DNA of 64,000 nt from Catenulispora sp. EB89 (GTDB taxonomy: Bacteria; Actinomycetota; Actinomycetes; Streptomycetales; Catenulisporaceae): NCBI RefSeq assembly GCF_041261445.1, contig NZ_JBGCCU010000019.1:124001-188000 (forward strand), in the 5' to 3' direction. Position 1 is the stretch's first letter. Every line of letters starts with the position of its first letter. The translations under genes were made by a program, and so were the position numbers. Below, piece by piece: positions 28,557 to 36,799 of the stretch. The notes under the pieces were generated by a model, which worked only from the letters and a program-made list of their open reading frames with translations, did not search any database and was not told where the DNA came from.

Positions 28557-28960
28557 TTTTTACGGCTTCGCCTAACGTTTGGTGACCTCGCAGGGGGACG
28601 CAGTTCGGTTGCGCGACTCGGGTCGCGCCGGCGGCCGGCGGTTTGCGCGGGGTCGCCTTTCCGCAGGGGTGTGATGGTTCGGGGTTGAAGATCAAAACCG
28701 TGGCGGGCACAACCGCTGCCCAAGGAACCGGACGGGTTCCGTAGCGGGCCGGGTTTGGTCGCCCGGGCTGCGGTCCGAGTGTGGGAAAACCGGTTTGTGT
28801 CCCTCGGTCGCGACGTCACCCGGAGGGAACCACGACGGTCCGGGGATATCAAGGCGAAGGCCGGCGGTCGTGCGCGGCGGCGGCGGTTGCGTACGCCTTG
28901 ACATCCCCGGACCGTCGAGGTTGGCAGAGCCTGCCGCCGCAACCGAGGAACACAAACCGA
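28557..28960 (+). repeat. Structured non-coding repeat, copy R1
   Basis: The 28317-29234 interval has no convincing gene; most of it is this element. Head: TTTTTACGGCTTCGCCTAA (28557-28575), GTTTGGTGACCTCGC (28577-28591) and CGCAGTTCGG (28599-28608), identical in sequence and spacing to copies R2 and R3. A roughly 180-nt middle with small hairpins follows. The tail is a two-storey hairpin. The outer stem is 28791-28811 with 28939-28959 (19 of 21 pairs). The inner stem is 28833-28856 with 28894-28917 (23 of 24). Between them on the 5' side is a 21-nt block, 28812-28832, containing CCCGGAGGGAACCA, matching R3 at 20 of 21 positions. Stem sequences differ from R2/R3 while pairing is kept, which argues for selection on structure. 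Whether it is an RNA or a mobile DNA hairpin is open. Confidence 0.75.
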
Positions 28961-29222
28961 AAACCGGGAGGGACGTGGTGGCGCGAGGCGCACACCCGTC
29001 ACGGATGCAGAACCCTGGCATGAGCACCGACCGCCGTCACTTCCGCCGGCCGCTCGCGACTGCCGCGTGGATCCGGTGTGAGACCGGCCGCTGCCACGAT
29101 CGTTGGCCGCGCGCCACCACCCCACCTCCATCCCGCTATGCACCCCGCATACATCCCAAGATGCAGTCCGCCCCCGCGCAAGGTCGCCATCCGGTCTGAC
29201 GACCGCACCGCCCCGCGCCCCA

Positions 29223-29228
29223 TAGCGT
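29223..29228 (+). promoter_or_regulatory. Candidate -10 box, leaderless ABC operon
   Basis: TAGCGT, 6 nt, then the ATG at 29235. There is no Shine-Dalgarno. Confidence 0.45.
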
Positions 29229-29234
29229 TGCCGC

Positions 29235-30188
29235 ATGATCGAGGCACGCAGCCTGACTAAACGCTACGGCGACAAGACCGCCGTCTCCGACTTGTCCTTC
29301 ACCGTCCGTCCTGGTGTGGTGACCGGCTTCCTCGGCCCGAACGGGGCCGGGAAGTCCACCACCATGCGCATGATTCTGGGGCTGGACCGGCCTACCTCCG
29401 GGGCGGTGACCGTCAATGGCAAGGCCTATGCCGAGCACGCCGCGCCGCTGCATGAGGTCGGTGCGCTGCTGGAGGCCAAGGCCATCCACACCGGGCGTAC
29501 CGCCTACAACCACCTGCTCGCGCTCGCCGCGACGACCGGGATCGAGCAGTCGCGGGTCGATGAGGTCATCGACCTTGTCGGGCTTCGCGATGTGGCCAAG
29601 AAGCGGGCCGGGGGTTTCTCGCTCGGTATGGGGCAGCGGCTCGGCATCGCCAGTGCGCTGCTCGGCGACCCGGACACGCTGATCCTGGACGAGCCGGTCA
29701 ACGGGTTGGACCCCGAGGGCATCCTCTGGATCCGGAACCTGCTGAAGAACCTGGCCTCCGAGGGCCGGACCGTCTTCGTCTCCAGTCACCTCATGTCCGA
29801 GATGGCGCTTACCGCCGAGCACCTGATCGTGATCGGGCAGGGCAAGCTCATCGCCGACACGTCGGTGGCCGAGTTCATCTCGCGCGCTTCCACCGGCAGC
29901 GTCAAGGTGCGGACGCCGGATGCCGCCAAGCTGCGGGAGCTGCTGGCCGGTCCGGATGTCACCGTCTCCTCCTCGGTCGAGGGCGAGCTGCAGGTGCAGG
30001 GCCTGACCAGCGACCGGATCGGCATCATCGCGGCCGAGAACCGGATCACGCTGTTCGAGCTCGCTCCGCATGAGGCCTCGCTGGAGGAGGCGTTCATGGA
30101 GCTCACCGGGGACGCCGTGGAGTACCGCGCCCCGGCGCAGAAGACCGCCGGCGAGGCGGCCACCACTGAGGTCGAGGTGAACGCGTGA
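29235..30188 (+). CDS. ABC-2 type transporter, ATP-binding protein
   Basis: This 317-aa ATPase has Walker A GPNGAGKST, Q-loop region LLEAKAIHTGRTA, signature FSLGMGQR, Walker B LLGDPDTLILDEPVNGLDP and switch His in VFVSSHLMSEM. The ABC signature (SLGMGQ) is the variant typical of DrrA/CcmA-like exporters of drugs or bacitracin-type peptides. A C-terminal regulatory domain of about 100 residues follows. The stop overlaps the permease start (GTGA), and a sensor kinase and response regulator follow in the same operon. That suggests envelope-stress or peptide-antibiotic response; the substrate is unknown. Confidence 0.9.
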   Translation: MIEARSLTKRYGDKTAVSDLSFTVRPGVVTGFLGPNGAGKSTTMRMILGLDRPTSGAVTVNGKAYAEHAAPLHEVGALLEAKAIHTGRTAYNHLLALAATTGIEQSRVDEVIDLVGLRDVAKKRAGGFSLGMGQRLGIASALLGDPDTLILDEPVNGLDPEGILWIRNLLKNLASEGRTVFVSSHLMSEMALTAEHLIVIGQGKLIADTSVAEFISRASTGSVKVRTPDAAKLRELLAGPDVTVSSSVEGELQVQGLTSDRIGIIAAENRITLFELAPHEASLEEAFMELTGDAVEYRAPAQKTAGEAATTEVEVNA

Positions 30189-31033
30189 CCGCCGTCGCAC
30201 AGAGCCCCACGGGCCCCACGAGCCCCGCGCCGGCCCGGCGCGTGCACACCGGCAAGGTGACGCAGGGCCGGATCATCAAGAGCGAGTGGATCAAGTTCCG
30301 GACGCTGCGTTCCTCGCGCTGGTCGCTGATCGCCGGCGTCGGGGCGATGATCGCCATCGCGCTGCTGTTCAGCCTCGCGATGAAGAGCCACTACCCGCAC
30401 ATGAGCGCGGCGCGGCAGAAGGAGGTCGACCCGGTCGCCGACCCGATGCGCGGGGTGTTCCTCGGGCAGCTCGCGGTGGGGGTGCTCGGGGTCATGATGA
30501 TCACCGGTGAGTACACCACCGGCATGATCCGGGCCTCGCTGGCCGCCGCGCCCAAGCGGCTGCCGGTGCTGTGGGCCAAGGCGCTGGTGTTCACGGTTGT
30601 GGCCTGGGTCGTCATGACGGTCACCTCCTTCGTCTGCTTCTTCCTGGCGCAGTCGATCTTCTCCTCGATCCACCTGAACAAGTCCCTGTCCGACCCCGGC
30701 GTGCTGCGCGCGGTGTTCGGCGAGGGCCTGTACCTGACGGTGGTCGGGCTGCTCGGCGTGGCCCTCGGCGCGATCATCCGGAGCACCGCCGGCGCCATCG
30801 CCTCGCTGTTCGGGATCCTGCTGGTGCTGCCGGTCCTGGGCGAGGTCCTGAACCTCACTTCCTGGGGCGACCACGTCAACCCCTACCTGCCGAGCAACGC
30901 CGGACAGCAGGTGATGGCGCTGACCACCACCTCCCCGGACCTGAAGCCGTGGCCCGGGTTCCTGCTGTTCGTTGGCTACGCTGTGGTGGCGATGGCCGCG
31001 GCGGCCGTCCTGCTGAAGAAACGAGACGCGTGA
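30185..31033 (+). CDS. ABC-2 type transporter, permease
   Basis: This 282-aa protein has six predicted membrane helices. They include SLIAGVGAMIAIALLFSLA, VFTVVAWVVMTVTSFVCFFL, LTVVGLLGVALGAIIRSTAG and FLLFVGYAVVAMAAAAVLLK. A basic N-terminal tail (RIIKSEWIKFRTLRSSRWS) is typical of ABC-2 permeases. The conserved MITGEYTTGMIRASLAAAPK loop matches the ABC-2 family motif. It forms the membrane pore with the upstream ATPase. GTG 30185 overlaps the ATPase stop, and its own TGA overlaps the kinase GTG at 31030. Confidence 0.88.
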   Translation: MTAVAQSPTGPTSPAPARRVHTGKVTQGRIIKSEWIKFRTLRSSRWSLIAGVGAMIAIALLFSLAMKSHYPHMSAARQKEVDPVADPMRGVFLGQLAVGVLGVMMITGEYTTGMIRASLAAAPKRLPVLWAKALVFTVVAWVVMTVTSFVCFFLAQSIFSSIHLNKSLSDPGVLRAVFGEGLYLTVVGLLGVALGAIIRSTAGAIASLFGILLVLPVLGEVLNLTSWGDHVNPYLPSNAGQQVMALTTTSPDLKPWPGFLLFVGYAVVAMAAAAVLLKKRDA

Positions 31034-32367
31034 GCTCTGCGACCGTCCCCGAAGACCCCGGCAGCCGCCGGGGCCTTCGGGTCGTCGTGGACGCGCCGAC
31101 CACGGTGTCGGCGTGGCTGAGCTCGCCGGGGATGAAGCGCTTCCTGCAGGCCGCGGGCCTGGAGAACGCGCTGCGGCGGGCCCAGCAGTGGGCCTCCGCG
31201 CATCCCACGACGGTGGACGCCCTGTCCGTGGCGGCCGTGCTGGTGCCGTTCAGCGGCCACCTGTACCTGCGTCCGCCGCACCAGCCCGTCCTGGGCTGGC
31301 TCCTGATGTTCGGCTTCTTCCTGCCGCTGGCGCTGCGCCGGCGCTACCCGACCGGGGTGTTCGCCGTCGTGGCGGCGTTCGCCTTCGCGCAGTGGGCCTT
31401 CGACATGCTGATGCCCCAGGTCGACTTCGCGCCGCTGATCGCGCTCTACTCGATCGCCGCGCACGCCCCGATCCGCCGCACGCTGGCCGCCATCGGCGTG
31501 ATGGAGATCGGCGCGGTGATGGTCGCCGCGTCCTGGGCGAGCGGCAACGGCACGCTGCGCGTCTTCGTGTTCGTCTCCGGCATGGTCACGGCCGCGGCGG
31601 TGCTCGGCGTCAACACCCGCACCCGGCGCGCCTACTTCGCGACGCTGGAGGAGCGCGCGCGGCGCCTGGAGTTCGAACGCGACCAGCAGGCGCAGATCGC
31701 GGCGGCCTCCGAGCGCGCCTCGATCGCCCGCGAGGTCCACGACGTCGTCACGCACAGCCTCTCGGTGATGGTCGCGCTGACCGACGGCGCCTCCTACGCC
31801 GTGCACACCTCCCCGGACCGCGCGGCCGAGGCCGTCGCGAAAGCCTCGGAGGTCGGACGCCAGGCGATCACCGACATGCAGCGCGTGCTCGGCGTCCTGC
31901 GCGGCTCGGCCGGCGCCACCATGGCCGAACTGCATCCGCAGCCCGGACTCGCGCAGCTGGACACGCTGCTGGCCGAGGTCCGGGTCGCCGGGCTGCCGGT
32001 GGAGCTGGTGGTCAGCGGCGTGCGGCCGGACCTGTCCTCGGGCGTGGAGCTCGCGGTGTTCCGGGTCGTGCAGGAAGCCCTGACCAACACCCGCAAGCAC
32101 GCCGAACCCGGCGCGTCGGCGCGGGTCCGGCTGGACTTCGGCCAGGAGGCCATAGAAGTGACGGTGGTCGACGACGGCACTGTCGTCACGATCGCGAACG
32201 GCGCCGCAGCGCTCGGTGCCGAAGCCGGCGGCCACGGCATCGCCGGCATGAAGGAGCGCGTCGCAGCCTTCGGCGGCGCGCTGGAAGCCGGCCCGCGCGG
32301 CGTCGGCCGCGGCTGGCGCGTGCACGCGCGGGTGCCGGTGACGGTCGTGCCCGGGGAGCCCGCGTGA
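31030..32367 (+). CDS. Sensor histidine kinase, HisKA_3 (NarL/DesK) type
   Basis: This 445-aa protein has an N-terminal cytoplasmic tail and about five membrane helices (roughly 60-195) with very short external loops. It therefore probably senses within the membrane, as in intramembrane-sensing kinases that work with ABC exporters. A linker coiled coil follows, then the HisKA_3 box REVHDVVTHSLSVMVAL with phospho-His237. A HATPase_c domain carries the N-box-like QEALTNTRKHAEPG and the G-box GHGIAGMKERVAAFGG. The GTG overlaps the permease stop and its TGA overlaps the regulator's GTG. Signal unknown. Confidence 0.9.
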   Translation: MSSATVPEDPGSRRGLRVVVDAPTTVSAWLSSPGMKRFLQAAGLENALRRAQQWASAHPTTVDALSVAAVLVPFSGHLYLRPPHQPVLGWLLMFGFFLPLALRRRYPTGVFAVVAAFAFAQWAFDMLMPQVDFAPLIALYSIAAHAPIRRTLAAIGVMEIGAVMVAASWASGNGTLRVFVFVSGMVTAAAVLGVNTRTRRAYFATLEERARRLEFERDQQAQIAAASERASIAREVHDVVTHSLSVMVALTDGASYAVHTSPDRAAEAVAKASEVGRQAITDMQRVLGVLRGSAGATMAELHPQPGLAQLDTLLAEVRVAGLPVELVVSGVRPDLSSGVELAVFRVVQEALTNTRKHAEPGASARVRLDFGQEAIEVTVVDDGTVVTIANGAAALGAEAGGHGIAGMKERVAAFGGALEAGPRGVGRGWRVHARVPVTVVPGEPA

Positions 32368-33047
32368 TCGACGTCCTGCTGGTCGACGACGCCCCGCTGC
32401 TGCGCATGGGCTTCCGCATGGTGCTGGAGGCGCAGCCGGACGTCGCGGTCGTCGGCGAGGCCGGCAACGGCGCCGAGGCCGTGGCGCTGGCCGCCGAGCT
32501 CAAGCCCGACGTGGTCCTGATGGACGTGCGCATGCCCGGCGTGGACGGCATCGAGGCCACCGCCCGCATCACCGCCGCCGACCTGCCCTCGCGCGTCCTC
32601 ATCCTCACCACCTTCGACCTCGACGAGTACGCCTTCGCCGCGCTGCGCGCCGGCGCCGCCGGCTTCCTGCTCAAGAACGCGCACCCGGCCGACCTCATCG
32701 CCGGCATCCGCACCGTGGCCGCCGGCGACGGCGTCGTCGCCCCGCGCATCACCCGCCAGCTCATCGAGGCCTTCGCGCGCCAGAGCGACCCGGCCGGCGC
32801 CGGGCCGCGCGCCGACGAGCGCCTGGAGCGGCTGACCGACCGCGAGCGCGAGGTCCTGGTGGAGATCGCCCGCGGCCGGTCCAACGCCGAGATCGCCGAG
32901 ACCCTGGGTCTGTCCGAGGCCACGGTGAAGACCCACGTCAGCCGGATCCTGCCGAAGCTGGAGCTGCGCGACCGGGTCCAGGGCGTGGTGTTCGCCTACG
33001 AGGTCGGCCTGGTCGCCGCCGGCTCACAGCCCGGCACGGACAAGTAG
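32364..33047 (+). CDS. NarL/LuxR-family response regulator
   Basis: This is a 227-aa protein. The receiver domain has the acidic pair DD at 8-9, phospho-acceptor Asp54 in VVLMDVRMPGVDG, and the Thr/Lys switch residues in ILTTFDLDEYAF and GFLLKNAHP. The C-terminal LuxR helix-turn-helix is LTDREREVLVEIARGRSNAE, IAETLGLSEATVKTHVSRIL. It should be phosphorylated by the kinase encoded just upstream and control this ABC operon. The last 24 bp overlap the convergent LRV-repeat gene. Confidence 0.92.
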   Translation: MIDVLLVDDAPLLRMGFRMVLEAQPDVAVVGEAGNGAEAVALAAELKPDVVLMDVRMPGVDGIEATARITAADLPSRVLILTTFDLDEYAFAALRAGAAGFLLKNAHPADLIAGIRTVAAGDGVVAPRITRQLIEAFARQSDPAGAGPRADERLERLTDREREVLVEIARGRSNAEIAETLGLSEATVKTHVSRILPKLELRDRVQGVVFAYEVGLVAAGSQPGTDK

Positions 33048-34472
33048 CCGGTCCATCTCCTCCAGCGGCAGGTACGGCGAGGCCGCGGCGGCGTGGACCA
33101 CGCGCTCGGAGGTGTCGGCGAACAGGGCCACCAGGTTCGCTGTCGGCAGATTCCGGTGGCCGGCCACGGCCGCGCGCACCGAGGCCTCCGGATCGGCCGC
33201 CAGCCGCACGGCCAGCTCCGCCGGCAGGTCCGGATCGCCGGAGGCCAGGGCCCGCAGCCGCGGCTCCGGGTCGACGGCGAAGCGCTGCAACGTCTGCGCG
33301 GAATGCGTCAGGACCGGCTCGTATTCCCACCACATGGTCAGGTCGTCCCACCGGTGTAAGCGCTCGATCCGTTCGGCGCGCGCCGGGTCGACCAGGTGCG
33401 GCGCGGTGCGCACCATCGTCATGCGGACCTGTTCGTCCTCGTCGTCCAGCAGCCGCCGCACGGCTTCGATCGGCAGCTTCGTGCTGAGCGCGGCGGCGGC
33501 GCGGAAGCAGGGGTAGGGGGAGTCGACGTGGCGCTCGGCCTCGGCGGTGACCCAGGCCGGCCGCAGCATGCCCAGGGCCGAGTCGGCCTGTAAGTACTCG
33601 AAGACCAGGCCGTACTCGTCGTCGGCGGCGATCAGGTCGTCCAGGGTCGGGGCGTTGTCGGTGATGTCGGCGTGCACGGCCGCCCGGACCGCCTCGGGGG
33701 TGTCGGGGCGGGCGAACACGGCCAGCCGCACCACCGGACTGGGATCCCGAGTAAGGACGCAGAGCATCTCCTTCGGCAGGTCGGGACGCGCGGCCAGCTG
33801 CGCCCGCACCGTGCTCTCCGGGTCCCGGGCCAGCAGGTCGATCAGGGCGTCGTCGAGGTCCAGGTGGCGGAAGTAGGCGGAGAAGGCCGCCGAGCGGACC
33901 TTCTCGTCCGGGTCGCCGAGCAGGGCATCGCGCACGTTCTCCGGCGCCCCGGGCCACCACTGCGCGAGCATGACGCGGATCTGCGGGTCGGGGTCGGCGG
34001 CCAGCCGGGCGCGCAGGTCCGCCGGGACGCCCTCGGTGCGCGCCAGGGTCTCGCGGACCTCGCGCGAGTCGTCGTCGATCAGCGCCTCGAACAGCTCGCG
34101 GCGCTGATCGCGCTGTTGATCGGGCCGCTGATCAGGCCACTGGTCAGGCCGCTGATCCGGGCAGGCCGCCCCGACCTCGCCGCCGACCACGACCGCGGCC
34201 CGGATCCCGGGGTCGCCGTGGCGCGCCAGCAGCATCCGGAACCGGTGGCACAGCCACGGGTTCAGCGCCAGCGCGTGCACCTGCCAGCGGTCGTCGCGCG
34301 CGATGACCTCGGCGACCATCGCGTCGGTCAGGTCCGGCCGTTCGGCCACGCCCCGCAGCTCGCCCGGCCACGCGAGCAGCCGGAACACCATGTCCGGCGG
34401 CAGCGCCGGATTCTCCGCCAGGCCTTTGACGGCCTCCCGCACCATGACATCGCGCGGCCCATCCCCGCCCAT
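33024..34472 (-). CDS. Leucine-rich-repeat-variant (LRV) protein, 482 aa
   Basis: The protein is built from repeated helix pairs of the LRV/HEAT type. Examples are NPALPPDMVFRLLAWPGELR, RPDLTDAMVAEVIARDD, RPDLPKEMLCVLTRDPSPVV and DPDLPAELAVRLAADPEASV. Each has the x-DLP-x-x-L-x-x-x-L-x-x-D-P pattern and together they form a solenoid for protein binding. Between two units (about residues 105-125) is a Gln/Arg/Asp-rich tandem insert (DQRPDQWPDQRPDQQRDQRR) encoded by a degenerate 12-bp DNA repeat. No catalytic motif, signal or membrane span. It stands alone and overlaps the response regulator gene by 24 bp, tail to tail. Partner unknown. Confidence 0.8.
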   Translation of the reverse strand: MGGDGPRDVMVREAVKGLAENPALPPDMVFRLLAWPGELRGVAERPDLTDAMVAEVIARDDRWQVHALALNPWLCHRFRMLLARHGDPGIRAAVVVGGEVGAACPDQRPDQWPDQRPDQQRDQRRELFEALIDDDSREVRETLARTEGVPADLRARLAADPDPQIRVMLAQWWPGAPENVRDALLGDPDEKVRSAAFSAYFRHLDLDDALIDLLARDPESTVRAQLAARPDLPKEMLCVLTRDPSPVVRLAVFARPDTPEAVRAAVHADITDNAPTLDDLIAADDEYGLVFEYLQADSALGMLRPAWVTAEAERHVDSPYPCFRAAAALSTKLPIEAVRRLLDDEDEQVRMTMVRTAPHLVDPARAERIERLHRWDDLTMWWEYEPVLTHSAQTLQRFAVDPEPRLRALASGDPDLPAELAVRLAADPEASVRAAVAGHRNLPTANLVALFADTSERVVHAAAASPYLPLEEMDRLLVRAGL

Positions 34473-34722
34473 GTCTCCCCCGTTCCGTCACCGGCCGCGA
34501 TCGACGTTGGTCGCGGCCCACCTCAGGAGTTCGTGTTACCCGCACGCCAGTGCGAGTAACACCGCACCGCCCCCGCTGACCGGCCGTACGAACGTTCCGG
34601 CCAGGACAAGCCCGGCACCGGACGGCGCCACCCGAGCGCAGACAGTGCGCGCCCCGGCGGGCCGGCGGTGAACCTCTCGAACGACGGCTTCGTGCTTACT
34701 GTCCTCTTATAAACACTTGCGT

Positions 34723-34781
34723 ACACCGATTTGGTTGCAAGATGCCATCGGTGTATTCGCAGGATGCCCCCGGTGTGTCGG
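34723..34781. promoter_or_regulatory. Regulatory repeats upstream of the ABC exporter
   Basis: The 425-bp gap 34473-34897 has no gene. Within it ACACCGAT (34723-34730) and ATCGGTGT (34747-34754) form an exact inverted repeat 16 bp apart. A roughly 19-bp direct repeat follows (34741-34759 and 34763-34781, both GATGCC..CGGTGT). The surrounding DNA is AT-richer, as expected for the exporter promoter. The likely role is an operator, but no regulator gene is adjacent. Confidence 0.45.
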
Positions 34782-34897
34782 TGACCGAAGCAAATCGGGA
34801 GTAATACCTGCGCATCCGGAATGGGTTTTACCCGGCCCGGTGTTGTCCGCCACAGTGGTGCCTGGGCAGGCAGTCGTCGTGACATGGGTGGGATGAG

Positions 34898-36799
34898 TTG
34901 AGCACGGAGAGTTTACAGACATCTGCGCGCGCGCAGGAATCCATCCTCAGAAGAGGGTTCGGATTGCTCGGGGTGGCGATCCGGACCGAGCCGCGGGTCT
35001 TCGCCGCGGCGGTCACCGGCAGCGCGGTGTACGGGATCATGACCGTCGGCGCCGCCTGGGCCGTGGGCTGGGCCACCGACCACGCGGTGCTGCCGGCGTT
35101 CCGGGCCGGGAAGGTGCCGACGGGCGCCACGCTGACCGCCGGGCTGCTGATCCTGGGCGTGGCGCTGGCCAAGGTGCTGGGCATCATCGGCCGGCGCCTG
35201 CTCGCCGGCGTGATGCAGTTCCGCCTGCAGTCGCGCTACCGGCGCGCGGTCTCCGAGCGCTACCTGCAGCTGCCGCTGTCCTGGCACCGCCGGCACCCCA
35301 CCGGCCAGCTGCTGTCCAACGCCGGCTCCGACGTGGACATGACCTGGCAGTTCATCGCCCCGCTGCCGATGTCCCTGGGCGTGCTGATCATGATGGTCGC
35401 GGCCCTGGTGTCGATGGTGCTCACCGACCCGGTGCTGGCGATCATCGGCTTCCTGCTGTTCCCGGCGATCATCGTGCTGAACACCGTCTACCAGCGCTTC
35501 GCCGCGCCCCGGCTGGCCGCCGCCCAGGAGATGCGGGCCGGCGTCGCGGAGATCGCGCACGAGTCGTTCGACGGCGGCCTGGTCGTGAAGACCCTCGGCC
35601 GTGAGGACGTGGAAACCGGGCGTTTCGCGGAAGCCGCCGACCGGCTGCGGGACGCGAACATCGCCGCCGGCCGCGCCCGCGCGTTCTTCGACCCGGCGCT
35701 GGAGGCGGTCCCGAACCTCGGCGTGCTGGTCGCGCTGCTGGTCGGCACCTCCAGAGTCGCCTCCGGCGCGATCCAGGCCGGGCAGGTCGTGCAGGTCGCG
35801 TACCTGATCACGCTGCTGGCCTTCCCGCTGCGCGCCATCGGCTGGGTGCTGGGCGAGCTGCCGCGCTCGGTGGTCGGCTACAGCCGGGTCAAGGCCGTGC
35901 TGCAAGCGCAGGGCGACATGGAGTACGGCACGCGGCAGGCGCCCGCCGGCGGCGCGGCCGACGTCCGCCTGGAACACGTCGACTTCGGCTACGACGGCCA
36001 GGCCATCCTGCGCGACGTCGACCTGACCCTGCGGCCCGGCTCGACCGTGGCCCTGGTCGGGCCGACCGGCGCCGGCAAGTCCACGCTCACCGGCCTGCTG
36101 GCCCGGCTGGCCGACCCGGACAGCGGCACCGTCCGGCTGGACGGCACCGACGTCCGCGAGTTCGCCCGCGGCCAGATCCCGGCGCAGGTCTCGCTGGTCC
36201 CGCAGCAGACCTTCCTGTTCGCCGACAGCATCCGCGACAACATCCGCCTGGACAGCGACGCCGACGACGAACAGGTCTGGGCCGCGCTGCGGCTGGCGCA
36301 GGCCGAACGGTTCGTCCAGCGCCTGCCCGAGGGCCTGGACGCGGTCATCGGCGAGCGCGGCGCGACCCTGTCCGGCGGCCAGCGGCAGCGGCTGGCGCTG
36401 GCCAGGGCGCTGATCCGGCGGCCCCGGCTGCTGATCCTGGACGACTGCACCGCCAGCGTGGACCCGCAGGTCGAGGCCGCGATCCTGGGCGGGCTGCGGG
36501 ACGCCGCCGGCCGCGGCACGCTGGCCTCCACGGTCCTGGTGGTGGCCTACCGCAAGGCCACGATCGCGCTGGCCGACGAGGTGGTGTACGTGGAGCACGG
36601 CCGGGTCGTGGACCGCGGGCCGCACCTGGAGCTGGTCGAGCGGTGCGCGGGGTACCGCGACCTGATCACCGCCTACGAGCGCGACCACGAGGAGCGCGAC
36701 GCGGCGCACGAGAAGGAACAGCGGGACAGCGAGAAGCGCGACAGCGACAAGCGGGACAGCGACAAGCGCGACAGCGAGCTGCAGGAGGCCGGCCGATGA
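34898..36799 (+). CDS. ABC exporter half-transporter with degenerate ATP site
   Basis: This 633-aa protein fuses a six-helix ABC exporter membrane domain (about 30-330) to a nucleotide-binding domain. Walker A GPTGAGKST (near 390) and signature LSGGQRQRLALARAL are intact. Walker B ends LLILDDCTAS, with Asp where the catalytic Glu should be, and the switch His is absent (VVAYRKAT instead of IAHRLST). This is the hallmark of the inactive half of heterodimeric exporters. The start is a TTG at 34898 after GGGTGGGATGAG. The C-terminus carries charged SDKRD repeats. It is translationally coupled (ATGA) to the second half. Substrate unknown, multidrug or lipid likely. Confidence 0.9.
   Translation: MSTESLQTSARAQESILRRGFGLLGVAIRTEPRVFAAAVTGSAVYGIMTVGAAWAVGWATDHAVLPAFRAGKVPTGATLTAGLLILGVALAKVLGIIGRRLLAGVMQFRLQSRYRRAVSERYLQLPLSWHRRHPTGQLLSNAGSDVDMTWQFIAPLPMSLGVLIMMVAALVSMVLTDPVLAIIGFLLFPAIIVLNTVYQRFAAPRLAAAQEMRAGVAEIAHESFDGGLVVKTLGREDVETGRFAEAADRLRDANIAAGRARAFFDPALEAVPNLGVLVALLVGTSRVASGAIQAGQVVQVAYLITLLAFPLRAIGWVLGELPRSVVGYSRVKAVLQAQGDMEYGTRQAPAGGAADVRLEHVDFGYDGQAILRDVDLTLRPGSTVALVGPTGAGKSTLTGLLARLADPDSGTVRLDGTDVREFARGQIPAQVSLVPQQTFLFADSIRDNIRLDSDADDEQVWAALRLAQAERFVQRLPEGLDAVIGERGATLSGGQRQRLALARALIRRPRLLILDDCTASVDPQVEAAILGGLRDAAGRGTLASTVLVVAYRKATIALADEVVYVEHGRVVDRGPHLELVERCAGYRDLITAYERDHEERDAAHEKEQRDSEKRDSDKRDSDKRDSELQEAGR

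Noticed and set aside
28557-28960. Calling the structured repeat a retron
   Set aside because: Layout recalls msr-msd but no reverse transcriptase lies within the window and the inverted a1/a2 ends were not found. Left as a hypothesis only.
30571-31029. Upstream extension of the sensor kinase frame
   Set aside because: The frame is open into the permease gene, but the GTG at 31030 overlapping the permease stop gives the normal kinase length and coupling.
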